From positions 434,001-498,000 of the forward strand of contig NZ_CP045295.1 in NCBI RefSeq assembly GCF_009363095.1: a stretch of DNA of 64,000 bases, in the 5' to 3' direction. This document shows, one piece after another, positions 48,900 to 59,387 of the stretch (within the stretch, counting starts at the first letter, position 1; every line of letters begins with the position of its first letter). The stretch comes from Paenibacillus cellulositrophicus (GTDB taxonomy: Bacteria; Bacillota; Bacilli; Paenibacillales; Paenibacillaceae). A program made the position numbers and the translations under genes. Under the pieces are notes generated by a model. The model was not told the origin of the DNA and searched no databases. It worked only from the letters and a program-made list of their open reading frames with translations.

Positions 48900-50876
48900 T
48901 TAGTTCCAACCAAGCGCCTTTTTTCCGGCTTCGATAGCTGTGACGATTCGCTCTACATCATATACATTGCCTTTCCATGTGCCTCCGCTCACGGCTTGCA
49001 GAGCAGCCCATAGCTTCGTGTCGTCCGGGAGGTCATCATCGGGACGCATTCCTGGGTGGAATGGTCTCTGGGCCAATAATCGGGCCCCCTCATCCGGCGT
49101 TACCTCCTGGTCCCCTTCTCCGATAAAATCAACCCGCCCTTCCAGCCGGTTACGGTCAACGACAATTTCAATCAAATCGCCGTCCTTGAGCTTGCCGATC
49201 GGTCCGCCTGCCAGCGCTTCAGGGCCGACATGACCGATGCACGCGCCGGTTGAGACGCCGGAAAAACGGGCATCGGTGATAAGCGACACATATTTACCGA
49301 AGGGCAGGTGCTTAAGCGCGGACGTGAGCTGATACGTCTCCTCCATGCCCGTTCCGGACGGTCCCCTGCCAATGAGAACCATGATATCACCTGCCTGAAT
49401 CCCCCCGTTCTTAATCGCACGGATCGCGTCGCGTTCGGTTGTAAACACCTTGGCCCTGCCTTTATGGTGATATATGCCTTCCTCATTCAGGACGGAAGGG
49501 TCAATCGATGTGGATTTGATCACAGAGCCTTCCGGAGCGATATTCCCGGTTGGAAACGTGACGGTGGAAGTGATGCCAAGGAGCCGCGATTGTTCCGGGC
49601 TCATAATGACACTGTCCGGATCGATTCCGTCCTTTTCCTTAAGCTGCTTGCGCAGCCGATGACGACGCTCCGACGATTCCCACCAATCAAGAACTTCTCC
49701 CAGTGATGAGCCCGTTACCGTAAGCACCGATTCATCTAACACACCGAGACGTCTGAGGTGCAGCATCACTTCAGGCACGCCTCCGGCCAGAAATACCCGA
49801 ATGGTCGGGTGAAAAACCGGGCCGTTCGGTAGTACGCTGACGATGCGCGGTACATCCCGGTTGACGTGGATCCAATCCTGAACCGCCGGCACCTGTAATC
49901 CAGCTGCGTGGGCGATCGCAGGGATGTGGAGCAGCAGATTGGTCGAGCCTCCGAAAGCAGCATGAACGACCATGGCATTTCGTACCGCCGCATCTGTGAG
50001 GATGTCGCCCATCCGCAGTCCTTGAGACTCCATCGCCATCAGCGCACGGGAGGATTGACGGGCCATTTCCTCCCAGATGGGCTGGCCCGAAGGCGCGAGC
50101 GCGGCATGGGGAACCGTCATGCCAAGCGCCTCGGCGACAACTTGGGCCGTTGCCGCCGTACCGAGAAACTGGCAACCCCCACCAGGCGTCGCGCAGGCCC
50201 GGCAGCCAAGCTCCGCCGCTGCTTCCAGCGTGATTTCGCCGCTCGAGTACCTGGCGCCGATCGTTTGGATTTTGCCGGCATCCTCCCCTTCGGTCGGCGG
50301 AAGCGTTACCCCTCCGGGAACGATAATTCCCGGAAGCTGCGGCATGCCCGCAAGCGCAAGCATCATGGCAGGCAGCCCCTTGTCACAGGTGGCAACGCCA
50401 ATAACACCTTTTCGCGTAGGCAGCGAGCGGATAAGCCGGCGAAACACGAGGGCTGCGTCGTTCCGGTAGGGGAGCGAATCGAACATACCCGACGTTCCCT
50501 GTGACCTGCCGTCACAGGGGTCGCTCACGTAGCCGGCGAACGGGATACCACCGCGGCCGGAAATTTCCTCCGCCGCAGCCTTCATCAGCAAGCCAACCTC
50601 CCAGTGTCCTGTGTGATATCCCAGGGCTACGGGACTGCCGTCCTCTTGCCGAATCCCTCCCTGCGTGCTCAGAATCAGAAACTGCTTTCCGTTCAGTTCT
50701 CCCGGCTTCCAGCCCATCCCGACGTTTTGGGACATGCCAAACAGGTCTCCGCTTGGGGCATTTCTCAGCAGATCATCTGTTAATGGCAGCCTTCCCTGTA
50801 CCCCGGGGGCATGCGTTGTAATGTCGCCGCTTGTCAGGTCATCCTTCCCCATGATCGACTTGATCAAATTGTGCAT
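48900..50876 (-). CDS. D-xylonate dehydratase (YjhG/YagF type, IlvD/Edd family)
   Basis: A 658-residue Fe-S dehydratase converting D-xylonate to 2-dehydro-3-deoxy-D-pentonate. Cluster Cys residues are seen in [21 protein letters not shown] and [14 protein letters not shown]. Length and segments such as [23 protein letters not shown] at the N-terminus match the YagF/YjhG subgroup, which is longer than IlvD or Edd. A related sugar acid such as L-arabinonate cannot be excluded. It is last of three genes whose products form an oxidative pentose pathway, 16 bases after the aldehyde dehydrogenase. Confidence 0.9.
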   Translation of the reverse strand: MHNLIKSIMGKDDLTSGDITTHAPGVQGRLPLTDDLLRNAPSGDLFGMSQNVGMGWKPGELNGKQFLILSTQGGIRQEDGSPVALGYHTGHWEVGLLMKAAAEEISGRGGIPFAGYVSDPCDGRSQGTSGMFDSLPYRNDAALVFRRLIRSLPTRKGVIGVATCDKGLPAMMLALAGMPQLPGIIVPGGVTLPPTEGEDAGKIQTIGARYSSGEITLEAAAELGCRACATPGGGCQFLGTAATAQVVAEALGMTVPHAALAPSGQPIWEEMARQSSRALMAMESQGLRMGDILTDAAVRNAMVVHAAFGGSTNLLLHIPAIAHAAGLQVPAVQDWIHVNRDVPRIVSVLPNGPVFHPTIRVFLAGGVPEVMLHLRRLGVLDESVLTVTGSSLGEVLDWWESSERRHRLRKQLKEKDGIDPDSVIMSPEQSRLLGITSTVTFPTGNIAPEGSVIKSTSIDPSVLNEEGIYHHKGRAKVFTTERDAIRAIKNGGIQAGDIMVLIGRGPSGTGMEETYQLTSALKHLPFGKYVSLITDARFSGVSTGACIGHVGPEALAGGPIGKLKDGDLIEIVVDRNRLEGRVDFIGEGDQEVTPDEGARLLAQRPFHPGMRPDDDLPDDTKLWAALQAVSGGTWKGNVYDVERIVTAIEAGKKALGWN

Positions 50877-50892
50877 GGCACCCTCCCCAAGA

Positions 50893-52359
50893 TTATGGCT
50901 TCACGAAAACCGTTTTGATGGAAGTGAAAAATTCGATGGCCGCCTGCCCCTGTTCCCTGGAGTGCGAGCTCGACATTTTCATCCCGCCGAACGGAGCCTG
51001 CAGCTCAACGCCCGCTGTTTCCGCATTCACCCGGACCAGCCCGGCATCCATGTCCTGAATAAAGGACAGCATGGCGCCTATATTTTGCGTATAGATGGAG
51101 GCACTCAAGCCATAATCGCTATCGTTGGCCGTCGCTATCGCTTCTTCAAGGCTGTCCACGGCAATCAGGGCAAGCACCGGACCGAAAATTTCCTCCCTGG
51201 CAATGGACATTTGAGGTGTCACCCCGTCAAATACGGTCGGCTGGACATAGAACCCGTCCGCAAGTGCCGGGCCGCTCGCCCTTGCCCCTCCGGTCAGCAA
51301 TACGGCTCCTTCATCCAGCCCTTTTTGGATGTAGTGCAGCACAGTTTCCAGCTGCCTTTCATTAGCGCAGGGCCCCATCCAGGTCTCGGGTAACATGCCG
51401 TCACCAAGCCGAATGCCCTCGATTTGGGACAGCAGCTTCGCTTTAAAAGCTTCATACACTTTGCGCACAACGATCACCCGGCTGGTCGCCGTGCACTTTT
51501 GGCCGGTGGATTTCAAGCCACCGCTGATCGTCGCTTCGACCGCCAAATCCAGGTTCGCATCCTCGGCGACAATAATCGGGTTTTTGCCGCCCATCTCGAG
51601 CTGGTACTTGGCTCCTCGGGCCAGCGCGGCCGCGCCGACGCGCTTCCCGACTTCGTTGGAGCCCGTGAAAGTGATTCCGCCCACGTCCGGATGCTCCACA
51701 AGCGCTGAACCGACCACCGAACCGCTGCCGCATACAAGATTGAAGACACCCGCCGGAATTCCCGCCTCCTCGAAGCATTCGGCCAATTTGGCTGCGGTCA
51801 CAGCCGTTTCCTGGGCCGGTTTCAACACAACGGTATTGCCGTATATCAGAGCCGGCGCAGTCTTCCAGAGGGGGATGGCTACGGGGAAATTCCACGGGGC
51901 GATCACACCGACAACCCCCAGCGGCACCCGGGTCGTGAACATCAGCGCCTCGCTGTCCGTCGAAGGTATCACGTCACCGGACTTGCGCATCCCCTCACCG
52001 GCGTAGTACCGCAAGATAGCGACCCCGCGCATCGTCTCCCCCTTGGCTTCCGCCAGCGTCTTGCCCATTTCTCTTGTCATTGCCTCGGCGACCTCATGGG
52101 CCCGCCGTTCCAATACACTGGCCGCACGAAACAAGATATTGCCGCGTTCCGATCCGGGCAGGCTGCGCCATGCCCGCCGGGCTGCTGTGGCTGCTGCGAC
52201 GGCACGGTTCACATCCTCTTCTGTGGAAACCGGTACATAACCGACCACTTCATGGCGATTGGCGGGGTTGATGCTGGGCTCCGTTTGTCCGGTGGAAGCC
52301 GCCGTCCATTCTCCATAGATGAAATTACGATAAATCTGTTCTCCCTGGAATGCTGTCAT
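50893..52359 (-). CDS. 2,5-dioxovalerate (2-ketoglutarate semialdehyde) dehydrogenase
   Basis: A 488-residue NAD(P)+-dependent aldehyde dehydrogenase. Motifs present: [13 protein letters not shown] (catalytic Asn), [20 protein letters not shown], general base Glu in LEMGGKNP, and nucleophile Cys in [11 protein letters not shown]. The sequence resembles the YcbD/GucD-type semialdehyde dehydrogenases that oxidise 2-ketoglutarate semialdehyde to 2-ketoglutarate. Its place between the two pentonate dehydratases supports this substrate. Family members overlap in specificity, so the call leans on context. Confidence 0.87.
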   Translation of the reverse strand: MTAFQGEQIYRNFIYGEWTAASTGQTEPSINPANRHEVVGYVPVSTEEDVNRAVAAATAARRAWRSLPGSERGNILFRAASVLERRAHEVAEAMTREMGKTLAEAKGETMRGVAILRYYAGEGMRKSGDVIPSTDSEALMFTTRVPLGVVGVIAPWNFPVAIPLWKTAPALIYGNTVVLKPAQETAVTAAKLAECFEEAGIPAGVFNLVCGSGSVVGSALVEHPDVGGITFTGSNEVGKRVGAAALARGAKYQLEMGGKNPIIVAEDANLDLAVEATISGGLKSTGQKCTATSRVIVVRKVYEAFKAKLLSQIEGIRLGDGMLPETWMGPCANERQLETVLHYIQKGLDEGAVLLTGGARASGPALADGFYVQPTVFDGVTPQMSIAREEIFGPVLALIAVDSLEEAIATANDSDYGLSASIYTQNIGAMLSFIQDMDAGLVRVNAETAGVELQAPFGGMKMSSSHSREQGQAAIEFFTSIKTVFVKP

Positions 52360-52380
52360 GACAATCTCCTCCCCAAATCC

Positions 52381-53256
52381 CTAGTTTGATATAACGTGGT
52401 TCACCAACATCCCGATCCCGCTAATCGAAATTTCGATGCGGTCGCCGGGAGCAAGCGTGAAGTCGGCCGGCGGCACAATAGCTGTGCCCGTCAACAGAAC
52501 GGTACCGTCAAACAAATCGTTGTCCGCCGCCAGGAAGCGGACCAGCTCATCCAGCTTGCGGTTTAACTGACTTGTGCTTGCCTCACTTTCCACCACAACG
52601 AGGTCTTCGCGGTAAATCTGACAGACGATTTTGAAATCGTAGGGGTCTTCGACGGTATCAGCGAGCCGGATCGCGGGCCCGATCGAGCAGGACTTCCGCC
52701 ATATTTTAGCTTGCGGCAGATATAGCGGGTTCTCCCCCTCGATATCGCGGCAGCTCATATCATTGCCAGCCGTGTATCCCACGATGGTCCCGTCGCCGGC
52801 AAGCACCAAGCCAAGCTCCGGCTCGGGGATTTGCCATACCGAATCGCTGCGCAGCGTTACTTCCTGATTCGGTCCGACCGTGCGTGCTGCCGTGGATTTC
52901 AAAAATATTTCGGGTCTCACGGCGTCATAGACTTTGTCGTAGAACGTCTCCGCATCCATTCTTCCGCCAGTGGCTTCATAATTCCTCGCCTCCCGGCTGC
53001 GCTGATAGGTGACGCCGGCTGCCCAGACCTCCGGCGCATCTACTGGAGTCAGCAGCTGCAATGATGGCCATGCGGCAGTCAGCTCATTTTGCGGTGTAAT
53101 AGCGCTTTCAACAATTCGGACAGGTGAAACGCCCTTCTCCCTGGCCTCATTAATCAACGATATCAAATCAGAGTGAGGCAATGGATAAGCCTTCTCATCA
53201 TCCGTAACCGCCGCGAGTCTCGTCTGCCGTCCGTCCAAATATCGAATAATTCGCAT
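52381..53256 (-). CDS. 2-keto-3-deoxy-pentonate dehydratase (FAH superfamily, KdxD/AraD1-like)
   Basis: A 291-residue fumarylacetoacetate-hydrolase-fold enzyme. Metal ligands appear as IPEPELGLVLAGDG (the E-x-E motif) and a downstream DMSCRDIEGEN Asp; the C-terminal APGDRIEISISGIGMLVNHV end is typical of the superfamily. KdxD-type members dehydrate 2-keto-3-deoxy-xylonate or -arabinonate to 2-ketoglutarate semialdehyde, which the next gene product oxidises. First gene of the operon, divergent from the AraC regulator. Confidence 0.87.
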   Translation of the reverse strand: MRIIRYLDGRQTRLAAVTDDEKAYPLPHSDLISLINEAREKGVSPVRIVESAITPQNELTAAWPSLQLLTPVDAPEVWAAGVTYQRSREARNYEATGGRMDAETFYDKVYDAVRPEIFLKSTAARTVGPNQEVTLRSDSVWQIPEPELGLVLAGDGTIVGYTAGNDMSCRDIEGENPLYLPQAKIWRKSCSIGPAIRLADTVEDPYDFKIVCQIYREDLVVVESEASTSQLNRKLDELVRFLAADNDLFDGTVLLTGTAIVPPADFTLAPGDRIEISISGIGMLVNHVISN

Positions 53257-53438
53257 TCAATATTGCCCCCAATTTCTCCCTATAAGGGTTGATAATACTA
53301 CCATATCATCGCCTATGACCCTTGACGATACGCTAATCTTCACTTCGATTTACCCTTTTCACGCATTTCTTTTCCGGAAGGATCAAGCTATAATCGTAAC
53401 AAATTGATAACTTGTACCATACAGAGGAGGGTATCGCC

Positions 53439-54350
53439 GTGACCGAGCTTCCCGGAGTCTATGTTGGCCGTCTTCCCGATGTCCGCATGTCATTTCAGCT
53501 GTTGGGCCTTCATGCGCGAAAAGTGGATTCCCGCTGGACCTATCCTTCCCACGAGCATCCCATGTACGAGATCCACTGGGTCGTGGAGGGAGAAATGGAC
53601 ATGGTGATTAATGGGCGAAAATACCGGCAGTCCCGGGGGGACCTGCTGTTCATCCATCCGGGCATGACGCATTCCTGCACCCGTGCCGGATCCCAGGGTT
53701 TCACCTACTTTTCCGTTCACTTCAGCGTGGACGATACATCCTTTTGCAAGGAGCTCAACCGCTGTAAGGAATTTTATTATCCGTCAGACTCGCCGTTAGT
53801 CCAAGGGCTGTCTCCGTCTTTATCGACGCTGTATCGTCTTGCGGCAGAGCACCTGCGCAGCCCGCTCCCAACATCCAAACAGATGAAGGTCCATGCGGCT
53901 GTCTTCGAGCTTCTTGGGTCCCTGGTTGGCCAACTGTCAGAGACTGCAACCGTCGCCCGATCCAAAAAGGAATCACTTGCTCAGCAGATCGCCGAGCAAA
54001 TAGAAGATTCCGTAAAATACATTCTCCTTCATGGAGAGATTCGGGAAAACGAACGAACCTGGATCCAGGACATTGCCAAGTCGGTTCATATGAGTCCTTC
54101 GCAAGTGAACCGCATCTTTAAGCAGATCTACGGGAAAGCCCCGCGTAAGTTTATGTCCGAAACGCTGCTGAACGAAGCACAGCGCTTGCTGCTGCAAACC
54201 GATTTGGGGATCGACCACATCGCCATGATTCTCGGATATAAAACCAATTCGCATTTCAGCCGCCAGTTCAAGCGGTGGACGGGGATGGCTCCCAGCGAGT
54301 ACCGAAATCAAGTCCAGCAGCAGCCCTTAGCTTATGAGCCGGATCAGTAA
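53439..54350 (+). CDS. AraC-family regulator of the pentonate operon
   Basis: A 303-residue regulator: N-terminal cupin sensor (YPSHEHPMYEIHWVVEGEMDMVING, GDLLFIHPGMTHS) and a C-terminal double helix-turn-helix (WIQDIAKSVHMSPSQVNRIFKQIYG and GIDHIAMILGYKTNSHFSRQFKRWTGMAPSEYR; each intact). The start is GTG 53439, with GAGGAGG at 53424-53431; the TTG at 53412 lies upstream of that site. It is divergent from the three-gene pentonate operon and is the obvious candidate activator, sensing the sugar or sugar acid through the cupin. Confidence 0.9.
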   Translation: MTELPGVYVGRLPDVRMSFQLLGLHARKVDSRWTYPSHEHPMYEIHWVVEGEMDMVINGRKYRQSRGDLLFIHPGMTHSCTRAGSQGFTYFSVHFSVDDTSFCKELNRCKEFYYPSDSPLVQGLSPSLSTLYRLAAEHLRSPLPTSKQMKVHAAVFELLGSLVGQLSETATVARSKKESLAQQIAEQIEDSVKYILLHGEIRENERTWIQDIAKSVHMSPSQVNRIFKQIYGKAPRKFMSETLLNEAQRLLLQTDLGIDHIAMILGYKTNSHFSRQFKRWTGMAPSEYRNQVQQQPLAYEPDQ

Positions 54351-54421
54351 CTCATTTAACGATATCCTATAATCGGCTACCTCTATGATCCGGTCATAAG
54401 TTTTTAAACAGTCACAAGCAA

Positions 54422-56707
54422 TTAAGGTGTTATTTCATCACTCATTCGTTTGGTGAACGTGTAGGAGCGGCCGGCTTCCCCCTCAAACGAAACGGGATCA
54501 AGACCAGGTGCTTCCAGACGGCATGGACCGGAAACCGCACAGGTTACGACCGCTTCAGTAACGTGGCCCTTCGTCCAGGTGAAATTCAAGGTGAAGCCGC
54601 CCCGAGCCCGTAGCCCTCTGACTTCCCCATCGTTCCAGCTGTCAGGCAATGCGGGCAGCAGCCGGATCAAACCAGAGTGGCTCTGCAGCAGCATCTCGGC
54701 AATGCCCGCCGTGCCGCCGAAATTGCCATCGATCTGGAACGGCGGATGGTTGTCGAACAGGTTCGGCAGCGTAGAATGATGGAGCATCGCTCTTACATTT
54801 TCATTGGCCTTGTCCGCATCGTGCAGCCGGGCCCAGAAGTTGATAATCCACGCCCGGCTCCAGCCGGTGTGTCCACCGCCGTTAGCTAGCCTGCGTTCCA
54901 GCGTCGTCCGGGCCGCTGCTGCCAGCTCCGGCGTGGAATCCACGTTAATGCCTTCGCCCGGATAAAGCCCGAATAGATGGGAGATATGGCGGTGTCCCGG
55001 CTCCACCTCCTCGTAATCCTCCATCCACTCCTGAATTTGTCCATGTTTGCCGATTTGCGGTTTGGGCAGCCGCTTCAAGGCGGCAGCGAGCTCCTCTCGG
55101 AACGCCTCATCTCTCTCAATGATTTCCCCGCTGCGGATGCAAGCATCAAACAGCGCTTCGATGATCTGAAAATCCATGGTGGCCCCGGCGCAGAGAACTC
55201 CTGTTTCGCCATTGGGTAGCCTGTAGCTGTTCTCAGGGGAGACAGACGGACAAGTCATCAAGCGTCCCTCGTTGTCCTCGATTAAATAATCGAGCAGGAA
55301 CAACGCTGCCTCTTTCATCGTCTCATAGGCACGCGCTAGAAAATAACGATCCTGGCTGAAGCGATAATGCTCCCACAAATGCAGGCACAGCCAGGCAGCG
55401 CCCATCGGCCAGAAGGATGCCGGAAGATATGTGTCCTGCGGCGCCGTATCCGCCCAAATGTCCGTATTGTGATGCGCCGTGAATCCCCGGCAGCCATACA
55501 TGACACTGGCCGTGACCCGCCCGGGCTCACGCATCCTTTCGAGCAAATCGAACAATGGCTCATGGCATTCGGACAGATTGCAGTTTTCCGCCGGCCAGTA
55601 GTTCATCTGCGTGTTAATATTGATCGTGAATTTACTGTCCCAAGGCGGAGTAAAGCTATCGTTCCAGATCCCTTGAAGGTTTGCAGGCAGGGAACCCGGC
55701 CGGCTGGAGGAAATAAGCAAGTATCGGCCGAATTGAAAATACGTTTCGATCAGCCCGTTATCCTCTTCGCCCTCTCGGAACCGCTTCAGTCTTTCATCGG
55801 TCGGCAGCGCGTTTTTGCCTGGGCTATCCGGCAGCCTCAGGGTAACCCGCCCGAACAACGCAAAGTAATCCTTCACATGTCGGGCAAGCAGCTCGGCATA
55901 GGAAACCTGGCTCAATTCCTCTAACTGTCGTTTGCCGTAAAGCACCGGATCGGGATGCCGGAAGGTGGTACCCGCGGCAAGCAGCAGCGTAACCGCATCC
56001 GCATTTTCAACCAATAAATATTCGCCTATGGTCTTACACACTCCGCCTTCTGGAAGCGCCTTCACGATAGCGCAGAACGAGCTGCCTCCTTTGCCGCCGC
56101 ATTCCCCTTGCATCACAAGTCCCTGCTGGCCCCATTTTTCAGTCTTCTCCATGTATCTCCAGTTGCGGCGGTTAAACCTTGCCTTTAAGGAAAGCGCCCC
56201 CTTCTTGTCAGCGGAAATCCGCATCATGATCGCCTGATCCGGGTAACTGGCAAACAGCTCACGGATATACCGGACATCTCCGATCCGGTAGCTGACCCGG
56301 GAAACGCCGCGTTCCAAATCCAGCTCCCGTACGTAATCCCCAGCCTTCTCATGACGATCGAACGAAATCAGAAGATCGCCGAGCGGCAAGTAGTGCCTCT
56401 GCGATTCGGGCAGCCCCGCCATCGTCATCCCCGCAAGGGCCTCCGCCTCCTTCAGGCGTCCCTCCATAATCAGTTTGCGGATTTCCGGCAGATGCGGCAG
56501 GGCGTCTTTGTTATTGCGATCACGCGGACCGCCATACCATACAGAATCTTCGTTCAGCTGCAGTTTCTCCTCGGTTATTCCGCCAAAGATCATGGCGCCG
56601 AGCCGGCCGTTCCCAATCGGCAATGCCTCGTTCCACTCTGCGGCAGGCTTGAGGTACCATAATCGCTGTTTCTGTTCCACGGTCTCCGTGGGATTCGTAT
56701 TCGTCAT
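54422..56707 (-). CDS. GH95 glycoside hydrolase (alpha-L-fucosidase/alpha-L-galactosidase type)
   Basis: A 761-residue intracellular inverting glycosidase, with no signal peptide. An N-terminal beta domain ([28 protein letters not shown]) is followed by an (alpha/alpha)6 barrel. Conserved GH95 elements: [33 protein letters not shown] (two Asn for activation of water), [15 protein letters not shown] (likely general acid Glu) and [11 protein letters not shown]. It would trim fucose- or galactose-type L-sugar side chains, for example of xyloglucan or pectin oligosaccharides, after import. It lies just downstream of the YesMN pair and sugar importer on the same strand. Confidence 0.92.
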   Translation of the reverse strand: MTNTNPTETVEQKQRLWYLKPAAEWNEALPIGNGRLGAMIFGGITEEKLQLNEDSVWYGGPRDRNNKDALPHLPEIRKLIMEGRLKEAEALAGMTMAGLPESQRHYLPLGDLLISFDRHEKAGDYVRELDLERGVSRVSYRIGDVRYIRELFASYPDQAIMMRISADKKGALSLKARFNRRNWRYMEKTEKWGQQGLVMQGECGGKGGSSFCAIVKALPEGGVCKTIGEYLLVENADAVTLLLAAGTTFRHPDPVLYGKRQLEELSQVSYAELLARHVKDYFALFGRVTLRLPDSPGKNALPTDERLKRFREGEEDNGLIETYFQFGRYLLISSSRPGSLPANLQGIWNDSFTPPWDSKFTININTQMNYWPAENCNLSECHEPLFDLLERMREPGRVTASVMYGCRGFTAHHNTDIWADTAPQDTYLPASFWPMGAAWLCLHLWEHYRFSQDRYFLARAYETMKEAALFLLDYLIEDNEGRLMTCPSVSPENSYRLPNGETGVLCAGATMDFQIIEALFDACIRSGEIIERDEAFREELAAALKRLPKPQIGKHGQIQEWMEDYEEVEPGHRHISHLFGLYPGEGINVDSTPELAAAARTTLERRLANGGGHTGWSRAWIINFWARLHDADKANENVRAMLHHSTLPNLFDNHPPFQIDGNFGGTAGIAEMLLQSHSGLIRLLPALPDSWNDGEVRGLRARGGFTLNFTWTKGHVTEAVVTCAVSGPCRLEAPGLDPVSFEGEAGRSYTFTKRMSDEITP

Positions 56708-56797
56708 GCTTTTCCTCCAATCCGCCTCACAGGCGAAAAAATGGTGTGTTCAATCCAGTTCAATCAACGTTTTAATGACCATGAGTCATCTCCCAGT

Positions 56798-57544
56798 TTA
56801 GCAGCTTTCCTTTGAGTCCACCTCTATATTATCCATATCATCTGTTTCACGGTAGGCACCTGGTGTGATCCCTGTATACTTTTTGAAGACTTTGGTGAAA
56901 TAATGTTTATTTTCAAACCCCGCCCGCCGACCGACTTCGCTTACGGAAAGATGCCGATGCGTCCTCAGCAATTTCTGCGCTTCCTTGATCCGAAATGCGT
57001 TCAAATAATTAACAAACGTGTCTCCTGTCACCTTCTTGAACAGGCTGCTGATGTAATTCGGATGAAGGTTCATCAAATCGGCAAGGTGATCCAAGGAAAG
57101 ATCGTTCATAAAATTCGTTTGCGTGTAAGCAAGAATGCGTTTCGTGTGCCGTTCACAGTCGGAATCGGCTTCGGAAGGCAGCTCTTCATCGATAAGTGCT
57201 AGCAGCTTAGCAATTTCGTCTTTGTCCAGCGGTTTAAGTAAATAATCCACAACGCCGCTGCGCAGTGCTCTTCTTACGTATTCAAATTCGTCATAGCCAG
57301 TCAGAATAATAAACCGCTTACACAGTCCATTCCCTTTCGCCTCCTCCATCAACTCGAACCCGTTTTTTTCCGGCATATGAAGATCCGTCACCGTGACATC
57401 CGGCATAAAACCCTTCATGATTTCAAGAGCCTCAAAAGCGTTGCCTGCCTCTCGCACCTCAGTACCGAGCGGAGCCGCGTCCTTGATGACCTTGACTAAT
57501 CCCTCAAGAATAATCGGCTCATCATCTACAATCAATAGTTTCAT
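56798..57544 (-). CDS. Response regulator, YesN type (receiver + AraC HTH)
   Basis: A 248-residue regulator. Receiver domain residues 1-120 with phosphoacceptor Asp54 (TVTDLHMPEKNG), Lys in LLKPLD and Thr in ILTGYDEFEYV; AraC-type HTH in residues about 140-235 (LSLDHLADLMNLHPNYISSLFKK; VSEVGRRAGFENKHYFTKVFKKYTG). It lacks the extra middle domain of long YesN proteins. Its start overlaps the histidine kinase end by 23 bases, so the two are coupled. It probably activates the adjacent sugar importer and glycosidases. Confidence 0.92.
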   Translation of the reverse strand: MKLLIVDDEPIILEGLVKVIKDAAPLGTEVREAGNAFEALEIMKGFMPDVTVTDLHMPEKNGFELMEEAKGNGLCKRFIILTGYDEFEYVRRALRSGVVDYLLKPLDKDEIAKLLALIDEELPSEADSDCERHTKRILAYTQTNFMNDLSLDHLADLMNLHPNYISSLFKKVTGDTFVNYLNAFRIKEAQKLLRTHRHLSVSEVGRRAGFENKHYFTKVFKKYTGITPGAYRETDDMDNIEVDSKESC

Positions 57545-59285
57545 CGTTAACCGCCGCCCCTTTCGTTATGATGATTGTGAGACATGTTCCTAGTCCCTGC
57601 TCACTATCAAGAACCAGCCGTGAATCACCGCCGAAAAAGGATTTCACCCGTTCGCTGACGTTAATCAGGCCAACACCACCGCCCTCGGTCTCTCTGCTGG
57701 AATAGTTGTCACTATCCCCCATGAGCAGTGTACGGAGCCTGGACAGCTTGTCCTCCGGCATGCCTGCCCCACTGTCAGATATGGAGATCCGAACTTCGTC
57801 CGCCGTTTCATACGCACGCAGCCTGATATGGACGGGCCGAAGTGTTGCTGCAGCTCCGTGGACGATGCTGTTCTCGATCAAGGGCTGGAGCATGAACCGG
57901 GGACAATCAATCCGATCTGCATCCACATCGATGTCCAGCTCGTAGCTCAGTCTGTTTCGGAGCCGCATCTTGTGAATCTTAAGATAGAAGATGACCGTCT
58001 CGATTTCCTGGGCGAGAACCGTATGATCCTCCTTGGAGGACAAGCTGTAACGCATCAGCTTCCCGAACCAAAAGGAAATGTCGGCTACCTCCTTATCGTT
58101 ATTGGACTCGGCCAGCATTCTGATCGTTTCGAGCGTATTATAAAGAAAATGCGGTTTGATTTGAGCCTGAAGCACTTTATAGGCCGCTTCTTTATTTCGC
58201 AGCTCGGCCCGGTGGACATTGTTAATCAATTCGTCCATCCGCTGAATCATCGAATTGTAAGTCATGATCAGAAAGCCAATCTCATCCTGACGGTTCGGAC
58301 TGTCGTGCTTGCTGATGTACGGTCTCATATTGTTGTCGTCCAGGTTACGCATGTGTCTAGCCAGGCGAAGAATGCGTTTGGTGATTGTGGAAGCGAGTAC
58401 ATAATACGCTAGCGACAATGCCGCCAAAAAAACGATGACGGTTGAGATCAGAATCATCTCCTTGCGCTTGATCGCGTGAAACACGACGTCTACTTTTCCA
58501 ATCACAACAACTCTGACCCCAAGCTCCTCAAAGGAAAGCTGATTCACGATCGTTTTCCGGTTAATGAAATAGGGCTTATTGTCACTTCCGCCGAGCAGTT
58601 TGAGCGTCTCCTCATCCATTCCGGAAGCCGTGTCCTCCGCTGCCTCCTCACCAAACGGTAACAGGATCGCCTCCCAGTCACCTTCTATGCCGATAGCCTT
58701 GTAAAATTTCTGCATGAGACTGCCGCCAATGCGCAGCTCCAGAAGCCCGACAATTTCAGTAAACTCCGGGTTATAAATGTTCTGATAAAAAGCAAGCCGC
58801 GGTTGCTGAGCTTCCGGATCTTGGACAATCCATCCTCCTTGACCGGGTTTTAATGAACCTGCTATCTTCTTGCCCTGTGCATCAAGAGATGACATATCGA
58901 GAAAACGGTCGGTAATTCGAAGCGCTTGTTTCTTGGTTTTATAGATTCGAAGCGACTCGATTTCCGGATTGGCAAATAGCGATTGTGTCATGATCGGACT
59001 GATATAACGGTTGTAGGCATAAATGCTTTCGGCGTCGGATCCATAAATTCCGCCCAAGTAGTCCGTGACATAAGGGTTATATTGCAGCAAGCGATGAACA
59101 GATTCGATGCGGGTCAGATCCGCTTTCATATTTGCCTTGGCCTGTTCCAGGATCTTTTGCCGGCTTTCTACGAATTGTTGGGTCAGATTGCCGTATATTT
59201 GTACGTAGTAGTAATATCCAAACGTAACGACCGGGATAAAGACAAAGAAAATATATCCGATAATAATTTTGCGCACGATACTCAC
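57522..59285 (-). CDS. Sensor histidine kinase, YesM type
   Basis: A 587-residue two-TM sensor kinase (taking GTG 59285 as start). TM1 near the N-terminus (IIIGYIFFVFIPVVTFGYYYY), a large extracytoplasmic Cache-like sensor, TM2 (ILISTVIVFLAALSLAYYVL), HAMP, then a His-kinase domain with LQAQIKPHFLYNTLETIR (phospho-His in the family motif) and HATPase motifs LQPLIENSIVHGA and ISDSGAGMP. GTG 59285 follows GGGGGG by about nine bases; a TTG at 59342 is also possible. It senses extracellular carbohydrate and signals to the YesN regulator. Confidence 0.9.
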   Translation of the reverse strand: MSIVRKIIIGYIFFVFIPVVTFGYYYYVQIYGNLTQQFVESRQKILEQAKANMKADLTRIESVHRLLQYNPYVTDYLGGIYGSDAESIYAYNRYISPIMTQSLFANPEIESLRIYKTKKQALRITDRFLDMSSLDAQGKKIAGSLKPGQGGWIVQDPEAQQPRLAFYQNIYNPEFTEIVGLLELRIGGSLMQKFYKAIGIEGDWEAILLPFGEEAAEDTASGMDEETLKLLGGSDNKPYFINRKTIVNQLSFEELGVRVVVIGKVDVVFHAIKRKEMILISTVIVFLAALSLAYYVLASTITKRILRLARHMRNLDDNNMRPYISKHDSPNRQDEIGFLIMTYNSMIQRMDELINNVHRAELRNKEAAYKVLQAQIKPHFLYNTLETIRMLAESNNDKEVADISFWFGKLMRYSLSSKEDHTVLAQEIETVIFYLKIHKMRLRNRLSYELDIDVDADRIDCPRFMLQPLIENSIVHGAAATLRPVHIRLRAYETADEVRISISDSGAGMPEDKLSRLRTLLMGDSDNYSSRETEGGGVGLINVSERVKSFFGGDSRLVLDSEQGLGTCLTIIITKGAAVNDETIDCR

Positions 59286-59345
59286 GGTCTTGAATCCCCC
59301 CGCTGCCGGTTTATTTCTACTAAACGTACCATGAGCAAGCAAAAT

Positions 59346-59372
59346 CCGGTAGAGATTTTACGTCCCTACCGG
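59346..59372 (-). terminator. Weak terminator between importer operon and YesMN genes
   Basis: Seven-base arms CCGGTAG / CTACCGG, 13-base loop, then ATTTTGC on the minus strand. Read-through to the kinase gene is plausible. Confidence 0.55.
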
Positions 59373-59387
59373 TTTAATGACATCGTG

